Positions 32,092 to 38,907 of a DNA stretch of 63,322 nucleotides are shown here, piece by piece (positions within the stretch are counted from its first letter, which is position 1; each line of letters begins with the position of its first letter). The stretch is from Clostridiales bacterium (lineage in GTDB: Bacteria > Bacillota > Clostridia > Oscillospirales > Oscillospiraceae), in the NCBI GenBank assembly GCA_029265975.1, contig JAJUGN010000005.1:1-63322 (forward strand). Reading direction: 5' to 3'. The notes below the pieces were generated by a model. That model saw only the letters and a list, made by a program, of their open reading frames with translations, did no database searches and had not been told where the DNA came from. The translations under genes and the position numbers were made by a program.

Positions 32092-32878
32092 CGGCAGAGA
32101 GCTCGAGCCCGCCGAGGGGAACTGGCTTATTTCATACGCCGACATGATGACGGGGCTCGTTCTTTTGTTCATACTTCTTTTTGTAATGACCGCCTTCAAG
32201 GCAAAGGGCATGGTTGAAAAGGCGAGAGCCGAGGCCTCATACGCCGAGGCGCAGCTTGCCTCCGTCAAGGCCTCAATCCATGAAACCGCCTCGACAGAAA
32301 CCGAACAGGCCAAACAGGCCGTCGTCTCTCCATCTCCGAAATCGGATTCGGAGGCGAAAGAAGCGAGCTCCGCTTCCGGAAGCGCGGCCGCGAAAAAGCC
32401 TCCCGACATAAAAGAAACCTCCCCTTCAGAGTCATCTCAACGCGTCAGCGAGGAGCTTTACAAATACTTAAGCCCGCCCGCAAGCCTCAAGGCCCTGGAG
32501 CACAGCCAGACCGCAGAGGGCATAAAATTCGTGATTCAGGCGGACTTGCTCTTCGAAAGCGGAAGTTCAAGGCTGAAGCCCGAAAGCTACGCTCTGCTGA
32601 ACGAATTCGCAGCCTACTTCAAAAGCCTCGGCAACAGCATTGTAATATCCGGACATACGGACAATGTGCCGATTGGAGCCGGCGATTTTCAGTCAAACTG
32701 GGAGCTTTCCTGCGACCGCGCCGTAAAGGTTCTGCGCTACTTCACGGATTACTGCTCCCTGAGCCCGGGACGGTTTGTCGCCATAGGGTACGGCGAGTAT
32801 AAACCCGCAGCCGACAACGGGACAGAAAGCGGACGCAGCAGGAACAACAGGGTCGAGATTTTGGTAGTCCAGAAATGA
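32069..32878 (+). CDS. motB: flagellar motor stator protein MotB
   Basis: A 269-residue protein. A short cytoplasmic N-terminus is followed by WLISYADMMTGLVLLFILLF, where Asp25 is the proton-binding residue. The linker (about 50-125) is unusually rich in Ala, Ser, Glu and Lys. The C-terminal OmpA-like peptidoglycan-binding domain includes LLFESGSSRLKPES and ISGHTDNVPIG near residue 198, ending NNRVEILVVQK. It anchors the stator to the cell wall. Translation is probably coupled to motA. Confidence 0.92.
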   Translation: MAKNTSRNGRELEPAEGNWLISYADMMTGLVLLFILLFVMTAFKAKGMVEKARAEASYAEAQLASVKASIHETASTETEQAKQAVVSPSPKSDSEAKEASSASGSAAAKKPPDIKETSPSESSQRVSEELYKYLSPPASLKALEHSQTAEGIKFVIQADLLFESGSSRLKPESYALLNEFAAYFKSLGNSIVISGHTDNVPIGAGDFQSNWELSCDRAVKVLRYFTDYCSLSPGRFVAIGYGEYKPAADNGTESGRSRNNRVEILVVQK

Positions 32879-32888
32879 CACCGCGAAC

Positions 32889-32921
32889 CCGGGATACCGT
32901 ACTTACGGCGTCCCGGTTTTG
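32889..32921 (+). terminator. terminator of motAB
   Basis: Stem CCGGGA..CCGTA / TACGG..TCCCGG with a small internal bulge, then TTTTGTT. Confidence 0.75.
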
Positions 32922-32961
32922 TTAAAGTCCAAAAAAATATATGTTTCCGGGATTAAATCCA

Positions 32962-32970
32962 TGGTATAAT
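32962..32970 (+). promoter_or_regulatory. extended -10 promoter for HD hydrolase
   Basis: TG-G-TATAAT (32962-32970). No good -35 is seen at the usual spacing. The implied leader is about 150 nt. Confidence 0.5.
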
Positions 32971-32984
32971 ATTATTCGGGTAAA

Positions 32985-33105
32985 TATTTGCCCTAACATT
33001 AGCCTTCCCCGCATGGTCGCGTGCCTGTAACAAGCCGCCCTGCTCCCGTCTCGGAGACAGAACCGCAGGCACGGTCTTTACCCCGCTCCTGCTTCCCATA
33101 TAAAA
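32985..33105 (+). other. possible structured leader RNA before HD hydrolase
   Basis: A C-rich leader with an 8-bp closing stem CGTGCCTG / CAGGCACG and an internal GTCT/AGAC hairpin. It matches no riboswitch consensus that I know. Structure is visible; a regulatory role is a guess. Confidence 0.3.
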
Positions 33106-33123
33106 AAATAAACGGAGAAAGTT

Positions 33124-33687
33124 ATGGGTTATATCAGAACATACTCAGGAATATATTTTGATCCGGTCTTCCCCGACGAAAAATACATCAAATTAGAGGA
33201 CATAGCTCACTCGCTCTCCCTGCTGTGCAGGGCTAACGGCCATTTCCCCGAATTCTTTTCCGTCGCCCGTCATTCGCTTAACTGCGCCTCCGAGGCAAAG
33301 GCGCGCGAGCTGAGCATACGAGTCCAGCTTGCCTGCCTTCTTCACGACGCAGGCGAGGCATATGTTTCAGACGTCACAAGGCCGATAAAGGCGGAGCTGC
33401 CCGAATACCGGACCATAGAGGACCGCATGCACGATATGATTCTGAGGAAATTCGGCGTTTCGGATCTGCATGCGAGAGAGCTTTCCATGATAAATGAAAT
33501 AGACGACGCGATGATGTACCACGAATTTCTGCATTTTACAGGCGACCGGATATTCCAGAAGGAACCGAGGCTCTTCCGCAAGCCCAACTATACCTCTCTT
33601 CCATTCAAGGATACTGAATCGGAATTTCTCACTGCGGCGGGCCATCTCATAATCCAGGTAAAACTCGGAAAAGGCGACCTCGTCTGA
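33124..33687 (+). CDS. HD-domain hydrolase (YfbR-like)
   Basis: A 187-residue HD phosphohydrolase. Metal ligands: His in ARHSLNC near residue 50, the HD pair in LLHDAGEAY near 74-75, and a later Asp in EIDDAMMYHE near 131. The N-terminal YIRTYSGIYFDPVFPD segment matches the 5'-deoxynucleotidase YfbR-like group, which dephosphorylates deoxynucleoside monophosphates. A monocistronic gene with its own promoter. Start has GGAGAAAG. A more general nucleotidase role is possible. Confidence 0.82.
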   Translation: MGYIRTYSGIYFDPVFPDEKYIKLEDIAHSLSLLCRANGHFPEFFSVARHSLNCASEAKARELSIRVQLACLLHDAGEAYVSDVTRPIKAELPEYRTIEDRMHDMILRKFGVSDLHARELSMINEIDDAMMYHEFLHFTGDRIFQKEPRLFRKPNYTSLPFKDTESEFLTAAGHLIIQVKLGKGDLV

Positions 33688-33987
33688 GCATCTTGGCTTG
33701 CGCCCTGTTCCCGCCGCCTGATCGTGATCTTGTGCATATAGTTTTATTTAATTTCAGTAGGCTTTCCGCAAATCCTTTTCATTTTTCAGTTTGAAATCGG
33801 CTTCTAAAGCCCGCCCCATGCTGCCACCCCAAAAGCCCGGCAGAAGACAGGAAACCGCGTTATTGAAATCTATAACAGTTTTAATGATTGACGGCCTTTG
33901 CTGGCGCCGCTGCCTTGGATAAAATTCGACGTGCGTGACGGTATAATCGTCACGCACGAATCGTATGCGGAGTGTAAGCCCTGCCGA
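33688..33987. other. convergent spacer with a perfect hairpin
   Basis: 300 bp between the HD gene and the end of the nif-mod operon. No gene seen. A perfect 10-bp stem GTGCGTGACG / CGTCACGCAC (33931-33940 with 33948-33957) lies 31 bp past modC on the minus strand; it has only a weak U-tract, so it may be a poor terminator or an mRNA-end stabiliser. Confidence 0.5.
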
Positions 33988-35043
33988 TTATTCGCTCAAA
34001 AGCATAACGCTTTCCGGAGGGATAAAGGCGAAAGGCCTGCTCAAATCAAGCTTTTCAAACTTTTCACGCCCCATTTCCCACCTAATAGTGCCGGATGACG
34101 AAGCGTTTTTGTTTTTTATAAGCAGAATTACTCCTGAAATGTCATCTATTTTCTCAATGACTTCGTATTCGAAAGAGTTCAAAGAGTCTGGGGTTCCGCA
34201 GGCTTTTATTTTTTTTGCGTCTATGCCAACAAATGCCGCGTTTTTACCGGAGGGCTTCGCAGAGTACAGCGACATACCCCAGTTAAGAGCGGCTATTGAA
34301 CCTTCGGGATTGATTTCTGCCCTTGAAATGTTTTTGCAGCCTGTCAAAATGCAGGAGGCGTATGTTCTGGGCGAACCGAATATCAGCTCCCGGCTTCCCA
34401 TTGAGTCAATGGAGCCGCCCGAGACTATCGCAATTTTATCGCAGAGCCTGTAAACCTCGTGCCTGTCGTGAGAAACATAGATGGCCTTCTTTTTCAATTT
34501 CTTCAAAACAGCGCACAGCTCCTGCTCAAGCTGCCATTTGAGATGGGAGTCAAGGGCGGAAAAAGGCTCATCGAGCATTATAAGCTCCGGCTCCGAAGCC
34601 AATGTTCTGGCCAGCGCCGCCCTCTGCTGCTGCCCGCCCGAAAGCTCGTGCGGATAGCGGTTTTCAAGCCCTTCAAGGCGGAACATAGAGACAAGCTCGG
34701 AAAGGCGCCTTCGCTTTTCGGAAGCGCTTTTTATCCGATGCAGCCCGCAGAGCACGTTCTGGGCGGCGGTCATGTTAGGAAAAAGCGCGGCGCTCTGAAA
34801 GAGATAGCCGGTTTTGCGCTTTTGCGGCGGGAGGTTGATTTTGCGCTCCGAGTCGAAAAGCGTTACGCCGTCAAGTGCGATTACGCCCTCATCCGGTTTT
34901 TCTATGCCGGCGATGCATTTAAGCGTCATGCTCTTGCCGCAGCCGGAGGCTCCCAGCAGGGCGAGTATTCCGCCATTGCTCTGAAAGCGGATGTTAAGCT
35001 CAAAGTCCCGAAGTGATTTTCTTATATCGACGTAAAGCGACAT
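33988..35043 (-). CDS. modC: molybdate ABC transporter ATP-binding protein ModC
   Basis: A 351-residue ATPase energising molybdate import. Walker A GASGCGKSM (about 32-40), Q-loop LFQSAALFPNM, signature LSGGQQQRAALARTL (about 130-144), Walker B LIMLDEPFSALD and the H-loop YVSHDRHEV are present. The C-terminal 100 residues are a regulatory domain, shorter or more divergent than in proteobacterial ModC. Its start ATG 35043 is 2 bp past the modB stop. It is the last gene of the nif operon; molybdenum supply for FeMo-cofactor explains the placement. Confidence 0.92.
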   Translation of the reverse strand: MSLYVDIRKSLRDFELNIRFQSNGGILALLGASGCGKSMTLKCIAGIEKPDEGVIALDGVTLFDSERKINLPPQKRKTGYLFQSAALFPNMTAAQNVLCGLHRIKSASEKRRRLSELVSMFRLEGLENRYPHELSGGQQQRAALARTLASEPELIMLDEPFSALDSHLKWQLEQELCAVLKKLKKKAIYVSHDRHEVYRLCDKIAIVSGGSIDSMGSRELIFGSPRTYASCILTGCKNISRAEINPEGSIAALNWGMSLYSAKPSGKNAAFVGIDAKKIKACGTPDSLNSFEYEVIEKIDDISGVILLIKNKNASSSGTIRWEMGREKFEKLDLSRPFAFIPPESVMLLSE

Positions 35044-35045
35044 TT

Positions 35046-35765
35046 TTAGCCCTCCGTATCGGCGCACGGGGTAGCGGAAGGACCCGCCGGCAGCCTTTTG
35101 CGCATAGTACTTGCAGCTTTGACGCTTGCGATATTCATTGTCAGCATAGCGGCAAGGGAAATAAGCAGGTTTACGAGAACCCACCTGTATGCCAGAGCGT
35201 CGTTTCCGGAGGCTATCGCAGAATATACCGCGACCGAAATCGTCTGCGTCTTGCCGGGGATATTGCCGGCGAGCATAATAGTGGCGCCGAACTCGCCGAG
35301 GCCTCTGGCGAAGGCAAGCACCGTTCCGGCTATTATGCCGTAGCTGCAATTTGGCAGGGTAATGCGCCAGAATATGAACGCATTGCTTAGTCCCAGCGTC
35401 TTAGCCGAATATTCGAGCGTTTTGTCAAACTGCTCAAAAACCCCTCGGGCGGTACGGTACATCAAAGGGAATGACACTACGGCAGAGGAAATAATTGCGG
35501 CATACCATGTGAACACTATTTTGGCACTGAAAAGTTTTAGAAACGCTTTACCCGCCGGGCCGTTTATTCCGAAAAGAAGAAGGAGAAAATATCCGACCAC
35601 GGTCGGGGGCAGCAGCATCGGAAGCGTCAGGATCGTATCGAGCACGCCGCGCCAGAATTTTTTCAGCTTGACGATATAATACGCTGCGGCAATGCCCGCA
35701 AAAAAGGTTATGACTGTTGAAATCATTGTCGCCTTGAGCGAAATCCAAAGCGGTGACAAATCCAT
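35046..35765 (-). CDS. modB: molybdate ABC transporter permease ModB
   Basis: A 239-residue membrane permease with five or so helices. The EAA-type loop contacting ModC is visible: EYSAKTLGLSNAFIFWRITLPNCSYGIIAG, followed by LAFARGLGEFGATIMLAGNIPGKTQTI, which is highly characteristic of ModB. Start ATG 35765 has AGGAGGTGAG. It lies between modA (33-bp gap) and modC (2-bp gap). Confidence 0.95.
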   Translation of the reverse strand: MDLSPLWISLKATMISTVITFFAGIAAAYYIVKLKKFWRGVLDTILTLPMLLPPTVVGYFLLLLFGINGPAGKAFLKLFSAKIVFTWYAAIISSAVVSFPLMYRTARGVFEQFDKTLEYSAKTLGLSNAFIFWRITLPNCSYGIIAGTVLAFARGLGEFGATIMLAGNIPGKTQTISVAVYSAIASGNDALAYRWVLVNLLISLAAMLTMNIASVKAASTMRKRLPAGPSATPCADTEG

Positions 35766-35798
35766 TGACGCTCACCTCCTCTTGGGAAAAGTAAATTC

Positions 35799-36626
35799 TT
35801 ATTTAACCAAACTGAATCCGTAGCTTGTAAATATTTTGGATGCGTCCTCCGACTGGAGAAATTTAATAAATGCGGAGGCCGCGTCTTTCTTGCGGCTGGC
35901 TTTTATTGCCGACACTGAAAAAACAACGGGCGAAACGCTGCCGGAAGGTGCTTCCGCTACGATTTTAACTTTTTTTGTAAGAAGCGCCTCGGTGGAGAAT
36001 ACTATTCCGCAATCGGCGGTTCCGCTTTCAACCCAGGAAATCACCTGCTTTATGTCGTAACCGAGGCTTGCTTTCTTCCTCACCGAGTCCCAGCCGTTAA
36101 GATATGTAAAAATTTCCTCGGCGTATTGTCCCAAGGGAGTGATTGCGGGATCGCCGATGGCGATAAGGGAAACCTTCGGAGTCATACAGTCGTTAAATGA
36201 CGAGATTCCCTTGGTCGAGGAGGCCGGCACTATTAGAACAACCTTGTTTTCAAGGAGATTAACCTTTGTGTTTTCTAATAAAAGTCCCTTGGCTTCAAGC
36301 GCATCCATATTCTTTTTCGAAGCCGAAAAAAACACATCGGCGTCCAAGCCTTGCTCGATCTGGGTCTGGAGAGTCCCGCTTGCCGCGAAGTTGAAAACGA
36401 GCTTTACATTAGGCTCGGCTTTTGCATAGCTTTCCGCAATCTTCTTAAGCGGTTCCATAAGTCCCGCCGCTGCGGATATATTAAGCTCTGTTGCCGCTTT
36501 AGGCGATGGAGCCGTCGGCTGGGCGGGCGTCGCGGCGGGAGCCGGGCTGCATCCGCATAGTGCCGCCGCTATCAAAATCGATAAAATCTCAGATAAGGGA
36601 AGCAATCTCTTTTTCATTTTTTTCAT
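35799..36626 (-). CDS. modA: molybdate-binding lipoprotein ModA
   Basis: A 275-residue extracellular molybdate-binding protein. N-terminal signal with lipobox ALCGC (Cys about 26), then a Pro/Ala linker. Binding-protein features: LNISAAAGLMEPLKKIAESY, NFAASGTLQTQIEQGLDADVFFSAS and GTADCGIVFSTEAL. A second ATG 9 bp downstream (36617) has better spacing to AAAGGA and may be the true start. It sits between nifV and modB in the nif operon, as in Clostridium pasteurianum where mod genes accompany nif. Confidence 0.93.
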   Translation of the reverse strand: MKKMKKRLLPLSEILSILIAAALCGCSPAPAATPAQPTAPSPKAATELNISAAAGLMEPLKKIAESYAKAEPNVKLVFNFAASGTLQTQIEQGLDADVFFSASKKNMDALEAKGLLLENTKVNLLENKVVLIVPASSTKGISSFNDCMTPKVSLIAIGDPAITPLGQYAEEIFTYLNGWDSVRKKASLGYDIKQVISWVESGTADCGIVFSTEALLTKKVKIVAEAPSGSVSPVVFSVSAIKASRKKDAASAFIKFLQSEDASKIFTSYGFSLVK

Positions 36627-36640
36627 ATCCTTTCTAATGC

Positions 36641-37465
36641 TCAGACAAAGGCGGCGAGCTGTTTTGCCAGAATTCCTAAAGTGCTTTGCTGGACGGCGGC
36701 CGCGGTTTTTTCCGTGACTCCAAAATCGTATATTGAGGCGGCGCGGATGAACTTCAAAAAATCGCAGTTGCCGGCGCGCTCCCCAATACCAAGAATGGTT
36801 GTATCGATATAATTTGAGCCCGCCTTTGCGGCAACAATCGAATTAGCCACCGCCATGCCGAGGTCGTTGTGCGCGTGCATCTCGACTTCCACACCCGTGT
36901 TTTCAACAATGTCCCTTATAGCCTGATATGTTCGCGTAGGAGTCATGACGCCGACGGTGTCGGCAAAGCGTATACGACTTACCCCCATTTCCTTAAGCTG
37001 TTTTGCAAGCGCTATCATAAAGGTAATGTCGGCGCGAGAGGCGTCTTCAAAGCCTACGGTCACCTCAAAGCCGCCGGAGAGCGCATATTCCACGCAGGAA
37101 AAGAGGTTTTTTGTGACCCATGTTTTGTTTTTGTTGAGCTTTGAATAAATCAGGACATATGAAACTGGCACGCTCATATGTATGATATCCGGTGCGCACT
37201 CCATCGATTTTTTAATGTCGTCAATTTTGAGCCTGTTCCATAAGGATATCTTCGATTTCTTCCTCATGGCCATAATCCTTGAAATAGTCTCGGTTTCAAT
37301 CCTGCCCATAGCGGGTATTCCGGCTTCTATCTGATAGATGCCCGCTTCGTCCAGAAGCCGCGCAATCTCAAGCTTTTGCTCCATGTTCATGGCAAGACCG
37401 GGACTCTGCTCGCCGTCTCTCAGAGTCGTGTCAACAATATATTTCAGCGCTTTCAACCTATTCAC
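36641..37465 (-). CDS. nifV: homocitrate synthase component, catalytic TIM-barrel part
   Basis: A 274-residue protein of the HMG-CoA-lyase-like/LeuA family. The catalytic barrel is complete: DTTLRDGEQSPGLAM near residue 12, GFEDASRAD near 138, and metal ligands in EMHAHNDLGMAVANS near 195, then GIGERAGNCD near 226. It lacks the C-terminal domain of single-chain NifV (about 380 residues). With the upstream overlapping gene it forms a two-gene homocitrate synthase, as nifV-alpha/omega do in Clostridium pasteurianum. Homocitrate is the organic ligand of FeMo-cofactor. Start GTG 37465 overlaps the previous gene by 8 bp. Confidence 0.88.
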   Translation of the reverse strand: MNRLKALKYIVDTTLRDGEQSPGLAMNMEQKLEIARLLDEAGIYQIEAGIPAMGRIETETISRIMAMRKKSKISLWNRLKIDDIKKSMECAPDIIHMSVPVSYVLIYSKLNKNKTWVTKNLFSCVEYALSGGFEVTVGFEDASRADITFMIALAKQLKEMGVSRIRFADTVGVMTPTRTYQAIRDIVENTGVEVEMHAHNDLGMAVANSIVAAKAGSNYIDTTILGIGERAGNCDFLKFIRAASIYDFGVTEKTAAAVQQSTLGILAKQLAAFV

Positions 37466-38435
37466 CCCGCCTTCTGAAAAACTCGGACAGCTTCAGAAAT
37501 TCCTCGTCCGGTATGCCGGACAGCCTCTTTACGCTCTGCGCCCTGACTTCTTCGAGCAGCTCCGCAATCCGGATGTTATTCGGATCTATTCCGTGCTCCA
37601 GGAGCTTTGTCCGGATCGCCTTTTTTCCCGAATGCTTGCCGATTATAAACCTTCTTCGCCTTCCGACCAGTTCGGGCGGAAAAGGTTCGTACATTTCCGG
37701 CTTTTTTAATATCCCGTCTATATGTATGCCCGATTCCACATCGAAAATGGCTGCGCCGATGACAGCCTTGTTTCCTGGGTATCTTTCGCCCAGCAGCTCC
37801 TCCATGATTTCGGCGATGCGCGGAAAAACCTCGTAAGATGCGTTAGGTTTGAACCTTTTTGCTACCCGGAGCGAGATAAGCACTTCCTCGAGCGGCGCCT
37901 TGTTGCCGATTCCTCCGAAGCTTGCGGCCAAATCGGTGCCGCCTGAAACGGCCCATTCAAGCGCCGCTGCTGCGGCGCAGCTAAAAGTGTTTTCCGGGCA
38001 GAACTCCACTTTGTCTCCGAAGTGCTTCCTTAAGTTTTTGAAGACGCTCTCATAGTTATGGCATAAAACGTCGTCAAGGCCCGTAATCCTGACGTTCCTC
38101 AGGTTTTCGTAACGCGAAAGGAAGTTTATTTCCTTGACGTCGTTCACCTGGATCTCGGAGATTATCGGGAGCGAATGAAAGAAGCCGTTTTTGCGGCATA
38201 TGAACCGGCTTATCCCCTTGAATCTCCCGGCTTCCTCGGGATTCTCTATCCTCAGCATGTAGCGTGGCGAGGGCGCAAGCTCCAGCCGCTCAAAAAACAG
38301 GGCGGGCATCTCTATGACGTTGGCTCCCGAGAGAAGCAGCAAGGAAAGAAGCTCCCTGAGCTTTGCTTCTTCAATGTCAAAGTTTTCGAGGCAGCTGAGC
38401 GTTGTGTCCGTTATTCTTATCAAAGTTCTCACCAC
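37458..38435 (-). CDS. nifV: homocitrate synthase component, degenerate barrel plus C-terminal domain
   Basis: A 325-residue LeuA/NifV-family protein. It opens with ITDTTLSCLENF, where the DTTLRDGEQ catalytic motif is degraded, and contains a barrel-like part ending LAASFGGIGNKAPLEEV. The C-terminal region (GIHIDGILKKPEMYEPFPPE...FIIGKHSGKKAIRTKL) is the domain missing from the downstream 274-residue protein. The two should pair to make one active homocitrate synthase. The start is a GTG with no clear ribosome site; TTG 38426 is an alternative. Confidence 0.85.
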   Translation of the reverse strand: MVRTLIRITDTTLSCLENFDIEEAKLRELLSLLLLSGANVIEMPALFFERLELAPSPRYMLRIENPEEAGRFKGISRFICRKNGFFHSLPIISEIQVNDVKEINFLSRYENLRNVRITGLDDVLCHNYESVFKNLRKHFGDKVEFCPENTFSCAAAAALEWAVSGGTDLAASFGGIGNKAPLEEVLISLRVAKRFKPNASYEVFPRIAEIMEELLGERYPGNKAVIGAAIFDVESGIHIDGILKKPEMYEPFPPELVGRRRRFIIGKHSGKKAIRTKLLEHGIDPNNIRIAELLEEVRAQSVKRLSGIPDEEFLKLSEFFRRRGE

Positions 38436-38497
38436 TCAATGCTTTGTTTTACCCGACGGATTAATCGCTTGGAGCTTAAAGCACGGCTCCGATAGCC

Positions 38498-38806
38498 TCA
38501 GATGCGGTATTTTTCCACCGGCTTTCCGCCCTCTATGTGCTCTTCTATTATTTCCTCGACCGCGTCGACGCTGAGGTTCCCATACCAGACTCCCTCGGGG
38601 TAGACTACGGCGACAGGTCCGCGGCTGCAGATGCCGAAGCATCCGGTGTTGCACACCATGCAGTCGCCCGAAAGATCCCGGCCATCGATTTCCTGAATAA
38701 ATTTCTCGATGATTTTTACGCTGTCCTTTTGAAAGCAGTATCCCTTTTGCACTCCGTTTGTGCGGCAGCTGGTGCAGATGAAAATGTGGTATTTCGGACT
38801 GTTCAT
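38498..38806 (-). CDS. [2Fe-2S] ferredoxin, thioredoxin-fold (nif-associated)
   Basis: A 102-residue ferredoxin closely resembling the Clostridium pasteurianum 2Fe-2S ferredoxin: HIFICTSCRTNG at the start, NTGCFGICSRGPVAVVYPEGVWYG in the second half. Cluster cysteines are in CTSC, DCMVCNTGC and FGIC. In C. pasteurianum this protein interacts with the MoFe protein. It lies in the nif operon between nifN-B and nifV with an ACGGAGGT ribosome site. Likely an electron carrier or redox partner for nitrogenase. Confidence 0.93.
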   Translation of the reverse strand: MNSPKYHIFICTSCRTNGVQKGYCFQKDSVKIIEKFIQEIDGRDLSGDCMVCNTGCFGICSRGPVAVVYPEGVWYGNLSVDAVEEIIEEHIEGGKPVEKYRI

Positions 38807-38825
38807 TTTTTACCTCCGTATTTTC

Positions 38826-38866
38826 CGCGCGGGTCCGGGCGATTTTACCCCCCGTCCGGACCGCGC
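38826..38866 (-). other. stable hairpin between nifN-B and ferredoxin gene
   Basis: Minus-strand arms GCGCGGTCCGG and CCGGACCCGCGC (one bulged base), with no U-tract after. It may protect or punctuate the operon mRNA. Confidence 0.5.
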
Positions 38867-38907
38867 TGCATTTTTTTATTGCCGAGAGCCGGTTTTCGCT
38901 TTTTTGA

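Noticed and set aside
33754-33957. Minus-strand frame in the spacer after modC
   Set aside because: No ribosome site, no recognisable sequence, and it overlaps a hairpin.
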